Shown here piece after piece: positions 1 to 6,647 of a stretch of 64,000 nt of DNA. The notes under the pieces were generated by a model. The model was not told the DNA's origin. It made no database searches and saw only the letters and a program-made list of their open reading frames with translations. The DNA lies in NCBI GenBank assembly GCA_034669045.1, contig JAXDOD010000085.1, forward strand, positions 1 to 64,000, read 5' to 3'. A program made the translations under genes and the position numbers. The stretch comes from VAZQ01 sp034669045 (GTDB lineage Bacteria; Pseudomonadota; Alphaproteobacteria; Rhizobiales; Xanthobacteraceae). Within the stretch, counting starts at the first letter, position 1. Every line of letters starts with the position of its first letter.

Positions 1-1
1 A

Positions 2-379
2 ACGATGCTGGCAGCCGTGGCGTTGCCGGCATCGGGCCGCGCCGATCCGGGCGCGCCGCAAGGTCTGCTCAACACCATGGCGGACGTCAGCCGGGCGTTG
101 CGCGGCTGCTGGCAATGGCCGCCGTTCAGCGAAGCCCGCTCCGGCATGGAGTTGACGGTGCGGGTTTCTTTCAAGCGGAACGGCGAGCTTTTTGGCGCCC
201 GCATCACCTACCAGACCCGCAATGTTTCCGACGAGGAGCGGGCGCTCTATCAGTCCGCGCTGCTGGCGGCGCTCAGCCGCTGTTCGCCGCTGCCGCTGTC
301 CGAAAGCCTCGGCGAGGCGATTGCAGGGCGGCCGTTCACATTCCATATCCACGACACACGGCAACAACGAAAGGCGTAA
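2..379 (+). CDS. Hypothetical protein, TonB C-terminal-like (5' end outside window)
   Basis: The frame is open to the left edge, and the first Met (base 5) is followed by a short hydrophobic stretch ending in an Ala-rich site. That looks like the tail of a signal peptide whose start lies upstream, so I treat the gene as partial. The rest (LTVRVSFKRNGEL, then a polar helix with one Cys, ending in FTFHIHD) resembles the small alpha/beta fold of TonB C-terminal-like proteins. It ends 3 bp before ppiB, so the two are probably co-transcribed. No specific function can be given. Confidence 0.6.
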   Translation, partial: TMLAAVALPASGRADPGAPQGLLNTMADVSRALRGCWQWPPFSEARSGMELTVRVSFKRNGELFGARITYQTRNVSDEERALYQSALLAALSRCSPLPLSESLGEAIAGRPFTFHIHDTRQQRKA

Positions 380-382
380 TCT

Positions 383-847
383 ATGGCTAGCCCAGAAGAC
401 ACGATGATCCTCGACACCACCAAGGGCCGCGTGGTGATCGCGATGCGTCCCGACCTGGCACCCGGCCACGTGGCGCGCATCAAGGAGCTCGTGCGCGAGG
501 GCTTCTACGACGGCATCGTATTTCACCGCGTGATCGACGGTTTCATGGCGCAGACTGGTTGCCCGCATGGCACCGGCACCGGCGGCTCGGGCAAAAAGCT
601 CAAGGCCGAGTTCAACAAGGAGCCGCATGTGCGCGGCACGGTCTCGATGGCGCGGTCGCAGAACCCCGATTCCGGCGACAGCCAGTTCTTCATCTGCTTC
701 GGCGACTCGTCCTTCCTCAACGGTCAATACACCGTCTGGGGCCAGGTGACCGAAGGCATGGAGAACGTCGACAAGATCAAGCGCGGCGAGCCGGTGCAGA
801 ATCCGGACAAGATCGTGTCGGCGAAGATGGCGGCGGACGCGGGCTGA
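383..847 (+). CDS. ppiB: Cyclophilin-type peptidyl-prolyl cis-trans isomerase
   Basis: A 154-aa single-domain cyclophilin that catalyses cis-trans isomerisation of X-Pro bonds. Family motifs are in order: FHR at residues 47-49, IDGFMAQ at 51-57, the active-site stretch QFFICFGD at 101-108, and the ligand-pocket Trp at 119. There is no signal peptide, so it should act in the cytoplasm. It lies 3 bp after the preceding gene. A ppiB close to queA and tgt is a familiar arrangement in Bradyrhizobium relatives. Confidence 0.95.
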   Translation: MASPEDTMILDTTKGRVVIAMRPDLAPGHVARIKELVREGFYDGIVFHRVIDGFMAQTGCPHGTGTGGSGKKLKAEFNKEPHVRGTVSMARSQNPDSGDSQFFICFGDSSFLNGQYTVWGQVTEGMENVDKIKRGEPVQNPDKIVSAKMAADAG

Positions 848-861
848 ACGCTGCGCGGCAG

Positions 862-885
862 CATGGCCGGGCAAGCCCGGCCATG
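862..885. terminator. GC-rich hairpin of REP type after ppiB
   Basis: Perfect inverted repeat CATGGCCGGG / CCCGGCCATG separated by CAAG, 15 bp after the ppiB stop and before a convergent small gene. There is no strong T-tract. It resembles the REP-like palindromes common between genes in Bradyrhizobium relatives and may also end transcription. Confidence 0.5.
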
Positions 886-933
886 ACAGAACTTTGTTCG
901 GCGTCGACGGAAAACGCGCTACGAAAAAACGCG

Positions 934-1140
934 TTACGAATATGCCTTGCGCCGCTGCGGTTCGGGATCGGCCTCGCACACCCAGGCTTCCTGCGCAAAC
1001 CATTCGTGCTGCGTTTCGCACAGCGGGCAATGGACTCGGGCGAAGAACACCGGCGTGGCGCGAAAGCTTGCGCGGTCTGCGTGCATGCCGGTTGGAATAT
1101 CGCGCCCCGTGTCGGGACATTTGATCATCACAGTGCCCAT
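934..1140 (-). CDS. Small cysteine-rich (zinc-ribbon-like) protein
   Basis: A 68-aa protein starting MGTVMIKCP. The upstream in-frame Met is rejected because GGGAGAG lies just upstream of the ATG at 1140. Four cysteines (residues 8, 38, 41 and 55), including a CPLC pair, suggest a small zinc-ribbon-like fold; zinc binding is inferred, not shown. The charged tail ends RRKAYS. Similar short proteins are common and uncharacterised in rhizobia. It is convergent with ppiB. Confidence 0.6.
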   Translation of the reverse strand: MGTVMIKCPDTGRDIPTGMHADRASFRATPVFFARVHCPLCETQHEWFAQEAWVCEADPEPQRRKAYS

Positions 1141-1391
1141 TGCCGCTCTCCCGATTCGAATTGTCCCTACACGCAAACGCTAGCGGCGGGATGCGACGAT
1201 GGTTTGACACGAGCGGGGCGATATCGAGTCTTTGCGCCGCGACGCCTTGTTCGCGAATACAGTTCCTTCTTCTGCACCATTCCCCCGGTTTATCCGGCCT
1301 TTTACGAATTGATTTAATGCGATGTTCCCGGAACCGTCTCCATAGAAGCGGCGTTGTCGCCAATCGCAAGCAATCAAAAAGGGGAAGGATC

Positions 1392-1679
1392 ATGCCGCGA
1401 CCCCATGCTCATGGTCACACCGGTGCACCGGCTTTCGTTCCAGCGCGCCCGCTCACACGCTACCTGGTCGTGCGCCAGGAGGACGTGTGGTTCATCAAGT
1501 TCGACGGCGAGGAATATGGCCCCTACAAGAGCGAACGTGAGGCCATGCTGTTCGCGATCGATGCCGCCCACAAGCTCGGAGAGCAGGGCGAGGAGACGGA
1601 AGTCTTGCTGATGGACGAGAACTGCGAGCCGCAGTCGCAATGGGTCTACGGCCACGACGCGTATCCGCCGAGCCTGTAG
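1392..1679 (+). CDS. DUF2188-like small protein
   Basis: A 95-aa protein. The ATG at 1392 is preceded by GGGGAAGG, a good ribosome binding site, so longer in-frame starts are unlikely. After a His/Pro-rich N-terminus comes a compact domain: VWFIKFDGEEYGPYKSE, an Ala-rich helix, and a short acidic C-terminus. The pattern (aromatic strand, glycine turn, strand, Ala-rich helix) resembles DUF2188-like proteins. No signal peptide. Function unknown. Confidence 0.65.
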   Translation: MPRPHAHGHTGAPAFVPARPLTRYLVVRQEDVWFIKFDGEEYGPYKSEREAMLFAIDAAHKLGEQGEETEVLLMDENCEPQSQWVYGHDAYPPSL

Positions 1680-1702
1680 CCGGCGGCGATTCTCGCAGCG
1701 GT

Positions 1703-1748
1703 CGCATTTCCGGACGGAAAAGCGGATTCCACTTTTCCTGAAAATGCG
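1703..1748. repeat. 46-bp imperfect palindromic intergenic repeat, copy 1
   Basis: Ends CGCATTTC and GAAAATGCG are inverted, with GCGGATTCC-like sequence in the centre. A second copy lies at 3811-3855, about 80% identical by eye. Here it sits between two converging genes and touches the stop codon of the methyltransferase at 1749. It may work as a bidirectional terminator. Confidence 0.6.
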
Positions 1749-2618
1749 CTAGCCGGAAGGGGATGGCGTCGGCCGCGAGGAAGTCGTCTCGATCCAGAAT
1801 GATGTCGGCAATGTCTTCAAGGCGTTCGGATAGGCGAACGGGATGTCCTGTCCCGCCTTGGCCTTGAAGATCGCGCGCACGCGTGCGGCCAGCGCCGCGT
1901 CCGTGCAGATGAAATAATTCGGAAGCACCACCCGGAACGGCGGCGACCCGCACAGCATCATGGCGGCGAGCATGTATTGCTCGGCGAACAGGCTCTGTTC
2001 CCAGTCCTGCGGGTAATCAGACGGCAGGAAGATATCGTGGATGTGAATGAGGATCCCGGGCTCGAGCCGGGGCAGCACCTCCAGGAAGAAGACGGTGACG
2101 TCGGAATTCGTGAACACGCGGTGCGAGCCGTCGATGAACAGAATGTCGCCGGCGTGGAGTTCGCCGAACAGGCCGAGATTGCAGTTCTCCAGCGGCGCGC
2201 GAATTTTGCGGTGGCACAGCGAATCGACCGGCGTGCGAGGCTGCGGGTCGATCGAGCTGATGACCGTCGTCAGTCCCGACGACTTCAGCACCCGGTTGGC
2301 GAACATGGTCGAGTTGCCGGAGCCGACCTCGAAATAATGTTTCGGCCGGCGCGTCAGCAGGAACATCACCAGCGCGGCGGCATCGAGCGCCGTGAACCAG
2401 ATATTGTTCCAATAGGGCGCCAGCGGCTCGTGTGTGTCCGGCTCGTGCCCGATGGCGTGCAGGAAATCGCGCTGGCCCGCGATCTCGTCGAGCAGGCGCT
2501 CGTAATCCGCGCGGCCGCGCTCCACCAGCGCCTGCAGCTCCGGATGCGGCGGCAGCCCGTGGCCCCAGCGCGGCCGCGGCACCACCTGGTGACCGTCATT
2601 AGTGTCCATCGTCAGCAT
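1749..2618 (-). CDS. Class I SAM-dependent methyltransferase
   Basis: A 289-aa protein. The SAM-binding motif I is visible as FEVGSGNSTMFA near residue 95-107, followed by an IDPQPR acidic-loop region, then FIDGSHRV and ILIHIHDIF, as in the Methyltransf_24-type Rossmann methyltransferases often found with cell-surface or small-molecule modification. The substrate cannot be read. The start is either 2618 (used here) or the ATG at 2609. It is divergent from queA with under 100 bp between them. Confidence 0.75.
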   Translation of the reverse strand: MLTMDTNDGHQVVPRPRWGHGLPPHPELQALVERGRADYERLLDEIAGQRDFLHAIGHEPDTHEPLAPYWNNIWFTALDAAALVMFLLTRRPKHYFEVGSGNSTMFANRVLKSSGLTTVISSIDPQPRTPVDSLCHRKIRAPLENCNLGLFGELHAGDILFIDGSHRVFTNSDVTVFFLEVLPRLEPGILIHIHDIFLPSDYPQDWEQSLFAEQYMLAAMMLCGSPPFRVVLPNYFICTDAALAARVRAIFKAKAGQDIPFAYPNALKTLPTSFWIETTSSRPTPSPSG

Positions 2619-2705
2619 GGCTTGAGCTTGCCCTTTTTTACGCGGCCTGTCATGGCCACGGGCATTGGACCAAGTCCAGCGGCAATCGCAAATCCAGCGG
2701 CAAGC

Positions 2706-3785
2706 ATGCGCACCGATCTCTTCGACTTCGAGCTGCCGAGCGAGCGCATCGCATTGCGCCCGGCGTCGCCGCGCGACGCGGCGAAACTCCTGGTGGTGCG
2801 GCCGGGAACGACGCCGGACTACGCGGACCGGACCGTGCGCGAGCTGCCGGAACTGCTGCGGCCCGGTGACGCCCTCGTCGTCAACGACACGCGCGTCGTC
2901 CCGGCGCGGCTGACCGGACGGCGCATCGGGCGCGGTCCGGCCGAACCCAAGATCGAGGCGACGCTGCATCGCCGCCTCGACGGTGCGCGCTGGCGCGCCT
3001 TCGTCAAGCCCGGCAAGCGGCTCGCGCCCGGCGATGTCGTTCGGTTCGGCGAGGAGGGCAGGGTGTGCTTCCTCGGCCAGCTCGATGCGACCGTCGAAGA
3101 GAAAGGCGAGGGCGGGGAGGTGACTCTTTCGTTTGCCTTCCACGGTCCGGTGCTCGACCAGGCGATCGACGAGCGCGGCGCGATGCCGCTGCCGCCTTAC
3201 ATTGCCTCGCGCCGGCCGCCCGACGAGGCCGACCGCAGCGACTACCAGACCATGTTCGCGCAGGCCGAGGGCTCGGTCGCGGCGCCCACCGCCGGCCTGC
3301 ATTTCACGCCGGCGCTGGTCGAGCGGCTGCGCGCGCGCAAGGTCGCGCTGCACCAGGTCAGGCTCCATGTCGGGGCCGGGACGTTCCTGCCGGTCAAGAG
3401 CGCCGACACCGCGGACCACCGCATGCACGCCGAGACCGGAAGCGTCGGGGCGGAGACCGCCGCCGCGCTCAATGCGGTGCGGCGCGCGGGCGGACGCATC
3501 GTCGCGGTCGGATCGACCTCGCTGCGGCTTCTTGAAAGCGCGACCGGCGACGATGGCGTCGTCCGCCCGTTCGAGGGCGACACCGCGCTCTTCATCACGC
3601 CGGGCTACCGCTTCCGCGCGGTCGACGCGATGATGACCAATTTCCATCTGCCGCGCTCGACCTTGTTCATGCTGGTGTCGGCGTTCTGCGGGCTCGACGT
3701 GATGAAGCGCGCCTATGCGCATGCGGTCGCGACCGGCTACCGGTTCTATTCCTACGGCGACGCCTGCCTGCTGTTCCGTTCCTGA
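2706..3785 (+). CDS. queA: S-adenosylmethionine:tRNA ribosyltransferase-isomerase
   Basis: A 359-aa protein that moves the ribosyl group of AdoMet onto preQ1 in tRNA to form epoxyqueuosine, the step after Tgt. Hallmarks are LVVNDTRVVPARLTG near the N-terminus, TAGLHFTPAL, HVGAGTFLPV and the C-terminal NFHLPRSTLFMLVSAF. Length and ends match the family; the start MRTDLFDFELP is the conserved N-terminus. Its partner tgt lies downstream on the same strand, but a divergently oriented metal exporter separates them. Confidence 0.97.
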   Translation: MRTDLFDFELPSERIALRPASPRDAAKLLVVRPGTTPDYADRTVRELPELLRPGDALVVNDTRVVPARLTGRRIGRGPAEPKIEATLHRRLDGARWRAFVKPGKRLAPGDVVRFGEEGRVCFLGQLDATVEEKGEGGEVTLSFAFHGPVLDQAIDERGAMPLPPYIASRRPPDEADRSDYQTMFAQAEGSVAAPTAGLHFTPALVERLRARKVALHQVRLHVGAGTFLPVKSADTADHRMHAETGSVGAETAAALNAVRRAGGRIVAVGSTSLRLLESATGDDGVVRPFEGDTALFITPGYRFRAVDAMMTNFHLPRSTLFMLVSAFCGLDVMKRAYAHAVATGYRFYSYGDACLLFRS

Positions 3786-3810
3786 ACACGCCAGGAGTCC
3801 TTGCATGGGT

Positions 3811-3855
3811 CGCATTTTCAGACGCAAACCGGATTCCCCCTTTCCCTGAAAATGC
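3811..3855. repeat. 45-bp imperfect palindromic intergenic repeat, copy 2
   Basis: Ends CGCATTTTC and GAAAATGC are inverted around GCAAACCGGATTCC. It aligns with the copy at 1703-1748. Like that copy it lies at the junction of two converging genes, here queA and the exporter, and abuts a minus-strand stop codon at 3857. Confidence 0.6.
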
Positions 3856-3856
3856 T

Positions 3857-4840
3857 CTACAGCCGCCGCTCGACCTCGATGGTCAAGTGCGAGAGGCCGG
3901 GCAGATCGGCGAGCCGGCGCTTGTAGGAGCCCGGCGGCGCCGGAGTGTCCGTGACCACCGTCACGATCCCGGCGATGTGGCCCGGGCCGACGCGCCAGAA
4001 ATGCAGGCAGCCGATCTGGTCGCCATTGGTCTGCAGCCGGTCGGTGATTTTGCGCGCGAGCGCCGGGTCCGGGCTCATGTCGAGCAGCACGGCGCCGGCC
4101 GAGCGCACCAGGCTCCAGGCCCAGGCCGCCACGACGATGGCGCCCAGGAGCCCGACCGCCGGGTCGAGCCACAGCCAGCCGAGCGCGCGCGCGAACAACA
4201 GCCCGATGATCACCAGCACCGAGACCACCACGTCGGCCGCGATGTGGATGAAGGCGGCGCGCAGGTTGTTGTCGCGCCGATAGGCGGCGTGCTTGTCGTG
4301 GTCATGGTGATGGTCATGATCATGGTCGGGATGATCGTCGTCGTGATCATCATCATCATCGTGGTGCTGGTGGCCGTGATGGTGATCGTGGTCGTCGCGC
4401 AGCAGGAATGCGCTCACGAGGTTGACGAGGAGGCCGACGACGGCGATCGGGATCGCCTCGTTGAACGAGATCGCGACCGGGTTGAAGAACCGTTCGATCG
4501 CCTCGTAGGCGATCAGCAAGGCGATCATCGCCAGCACGATGGCGCTGGTGAACGCCGCCAGGTCGCCGAGCTTACCGGTGCCGAAGGCGAAGCGGGGATC
4601 GTCGACATAGCGGCGGGCATAGACATAGGCCAAAGCCGCGATCAGGAGCGCACCCGTATGGGTGGACATGTGCAGCCCGTCCGCCACCAGCGCGACCGAT
4701 CCGAACCAGATGCCGCCGACGATTTCCGCCACCATCATGACGGTGCAGATGGCGATCACGATCCAGGTCTTGCGGGCGTTGTGGTCGTGGGCTTCGCCGA
4801 GAAAGACATGGTTCTGGCGAAATACGTCATTGGCATCCAT
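3857..4840 (-). CDS. dmeF: CDF-family Co(II)/Ni(II) efflux transporter, DmeF type
   Basis: A 327-aa inner-membrane cation diffusion facilitator. It starts MDANDVFRQNHVFLGEAHDHN, close to the DmeF N-terminus. Metal-site segments are ADGLHMSTH (residues 53-61) and HIAAD (199-203). A long His/Asp-rich cytoplasmic loop spans about residues 149-184, between the predicted fourth and fifth membrane helices. The C-terminal domain ends LSHLTIEVERRL. The RBS GGGAG lies before the ATG at 4840. No DmeR-type repressor gene is beside it. Co/Ni specificity is inferred from the DmeF resemblance. Confidence 0.85.
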   Translation of the reverse strand: MDANDVFRQNHVFLGEAHDHNARKTWIVIAICTVMMVAEIVGGIWFGSVALVADGLHMSTHTGALLIAALAYVYARRYVDDPRFAFGTGKLGDLAAFTSAIVLAMIALLIAYEAIERFFNPVAISFNEAIPIAVVGLLVNLVSAFLLRDDHDHHHGHQHHDDDDDHDDDHPDHDHDHHHDHDKHAAYRRDNNLRAAFIHIAADVVVSVLVIIGLLFARALGWLWLDPAVGLLGAIVVAAWAWSLVRSAGAVLLDMSPDPALARKITDRLQTNGDQIGCLHFWRVGPGHIAGIVTVVTDTPAPPGSYKRRLADLPGLSHLTIEVERRL

Positions 4841-4948
4841 CGCTGTTCTCCCGGGGCGTGCGTCCGGGGCCGCACGTGGCGCTGTCCTGGACCGGCGTTT
4901 CGCGAGTATACGACGTTTCCACCCTCGAATGCCGCCCGGCCGTGAGCA

Positions 4949-6079
4949 ATGTCCGACGCCTTCTCCTTCCGCCTGATCGCGACCGACGGCGCCGCCCGCC
5001 GCGGCGAGCTCGCGACCCCGCATGGGCCGGTGGCGACGCCGGCCTTCATGCCGGTTGGCACCCAGGCGACCGTCAAGGGGCTGGCGCCCGAAGCGGTGCG
5101 CGCGGCGGGCGCCGACATCGTGCTCGCCAACACCTATCACCTGATGCTGCGTCCGGGGGCGGAACGGGTCGCGGCGCTCGGGGGCTTGCACGAATTCATG
5201 CAATGGCCGCACCCGATCCTCACGGATTCCGGCGGATTCCAGGTCATGTCGCTGTCGGAGCTGCGCAAGATCGATGAGAAGGGGGTGACCTTCCGGTCCC
5301 ATCTCGACGGCGCCATGGTGGAGCTTTCGCCCGAGCGGGCGATCGAGATCCAGGCCCTGCTCGGTTCCGACATCGCGATGCAGCTCGACGAATGCGTGAA
5401 ATTGCCGGCGGCGCGCGCCGATCTCGAACGCGCCATGCGGCTCTCGCTGCGCTGGGCGGAGCGCGGCAAGCGCGCCTTCGGGGCGGGCGCCGGCCGGGCG
5501 CTGTTCGGCATCGTGCAAGGCGGCGACGATGCGGCGCTGCGGGCGGAGAGCGCGCGCGCGCTGATCGATATCGGTTTCGACGGCTACGCGGTCGGCGGGC
5601 TTGCGGTCGGCGAGTCGGCGGAGGTCACGCTCAGGGTGCTCGACGACACGGTGCCGATGCTGCCCGCGGAGCGGCCGCGCTATCTCATGGGGGTCGGCAC
5701 CCCGGGCGACATCCTCGCCGCGGTCGCCCGCGGCGTCGACATGTTCGACTGCGTGCTGCCGACCCGCAACGGGCGCCACGGCGTTGCCTTCACGCGCTTT
5801 GGACCGATCAGCCTCAAGCACGCGCGCCACGCCGCGGACCCGCGTCCGCTCGATGCGGACAGCGCCTGTCCGGCGGCGCGTGTGTATTCCCGCGCCTATC
5901 TCCATCATCTCGTGAAGGCGAACGAAATGCTGGGCGCGATCCTGCTGTCCACCGCCAACGTGGCCTACTACCAGGCGCTGATGGCGGGGCTGCGCGACGC
6001 CATCGCGGCCGGGCGCTTGGCCGAGTTCCAGGCGGAAACCCGGGCCGGATGGGCGCGGGGCGACCTCTCGCCGCGGTAA
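4949..6079 (+). CDS. tgt: tRNA-guanine(34) transglycosylase with altered zinc site
   Basis: A 376-aa enzyme that exchanges G34 for preQ1 in GUN-anticodon tRNAs. Active-site features are present: DSGGFQVMS, GIVQGG, and the nucleophile Asp267 in MFDCVLPTRNGRHG. The structural zinc site is not. E. coli ligands Cys302, Cys304, Cys307 and His333 correspond, with a constant offset of three, to Ser305, Cys307, Ala310 and Ala336. The fold may hold without zinc, as the flanking YSRAYLHHL is intact. It is the pathway partner of queA and starts 108 bp from the divergent dmeF. Confidence 0.95.
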   Translation: MSDAFSFRLIATDGAARRGELATPHGPVATPAFMPVGTQATVKGLAPEAVRAAGADIVLANTYHLMLRPGAERVAALGGLHEFMQWPHPILTDSGGFQVMSLSELRKIDEKGVTFRSHLDGAMVELSPERAIEIQALLGSDIAMQLDECVKLPAARADLERAMRLSLRWAERGKRAFGAGAGRALFGIVQGGDDAALRAESARALIDIGFDGYAVGGLAVGESAEVTLRVLDDTVPMLPAERPRYLMGVGTPGDILAAVARGVDMFDCVLPTRNGRHGVAFTRFGPISLKHARHAADPRPLDADSACPAARVYSRAYLHHLVKANEMLGAILLSTANVAYYQALMAGLRDAIAAGRLAEFQAETRAGWARGDLSPR

Positions 6080-6177
6080 CGATTGCGGCAAAATCGTTTC
6101 CTGGGCTCGACGCCGCCACCGTGCCGACGCAAAATGGAATGATTCAAGACATCGTCGCTGCCACTGAAGGAGACGCC

Positions 6178-6645
6178 ATGGCCATCAGCTTGAAGGTCAA
6201 CGGGGTGAGCCGCTCGGTCGACGCCGAGCCGGACACGCCGCTGCTGTATGTGCTGCGCAACGATTTCGAGCTCAACGGCGCAAAATTCGGCTGCGGGCTC
6301 TCCCAATGCGGCGCCTGCTCGGTGCTGGTCGATGGGCGGGAGGTGCGCTCCTGCGTCACGCCGCTCAGCCAGGTCGGGCAGTCCGAGGTGACCACGATCG
6401 AAGGCCTGGGCACGCTCGACAAGCTGCATCCGCTGCAGAAGGCCTTCATCGACGAGCAGGCGGCGCAGTGCGGGTACTGCGCCAACGGCATGATCATGGC
6501 CGCAGCCGACATCCTCAAGCGCATTCCGCACCCGAGCGAGGCGCAGGTGCGCGAGGGGCTCGCCGGCCATCTCTGCCGTTGCGGCACCCATAATCGCATC
6601 GTGCGCGCGGTCATGCGCGCCGCGCAGGCGAACGGGAGGACCTGA
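6178..6645 (+). CDS. (2Fe-2S)-binding small subunit of a molybdenum hydroxylase
   Basis: A 155-aa protein of the IorA / CoxS / XdhC type. The N-terminal plant-type ferredoxin cluster ligands are Cys39, Cys44, Cys47 and Cys59. The C-terminal four-helix cluster ligands are Cys98, Cys101, Cys133 and Cys135, in the usual CGYC and CRCG motifs. It passes electrons from the Mo centre of the next gene product. The ATG at 6178 follows GAAGGAG. Only 2 bp separate its stop from the Mo subunit gene, so they form an operon. Confidence 0.92.
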   Translation: MAISLKVNGVSRSVDAEPDTPLLYVLRNDFELNGAKFGCGLSQCGACSVLVDGREVRSCVTPLSQVGQSEVTTIEGLGTLDKLHPLQKAFIDEQAAQCGYCANGMIMAAADILKRIPHPSEAQVREGLAGHLCRCGTHNRIVRAVMRAAQANGRT

Positions 6646-6647
6646 CC

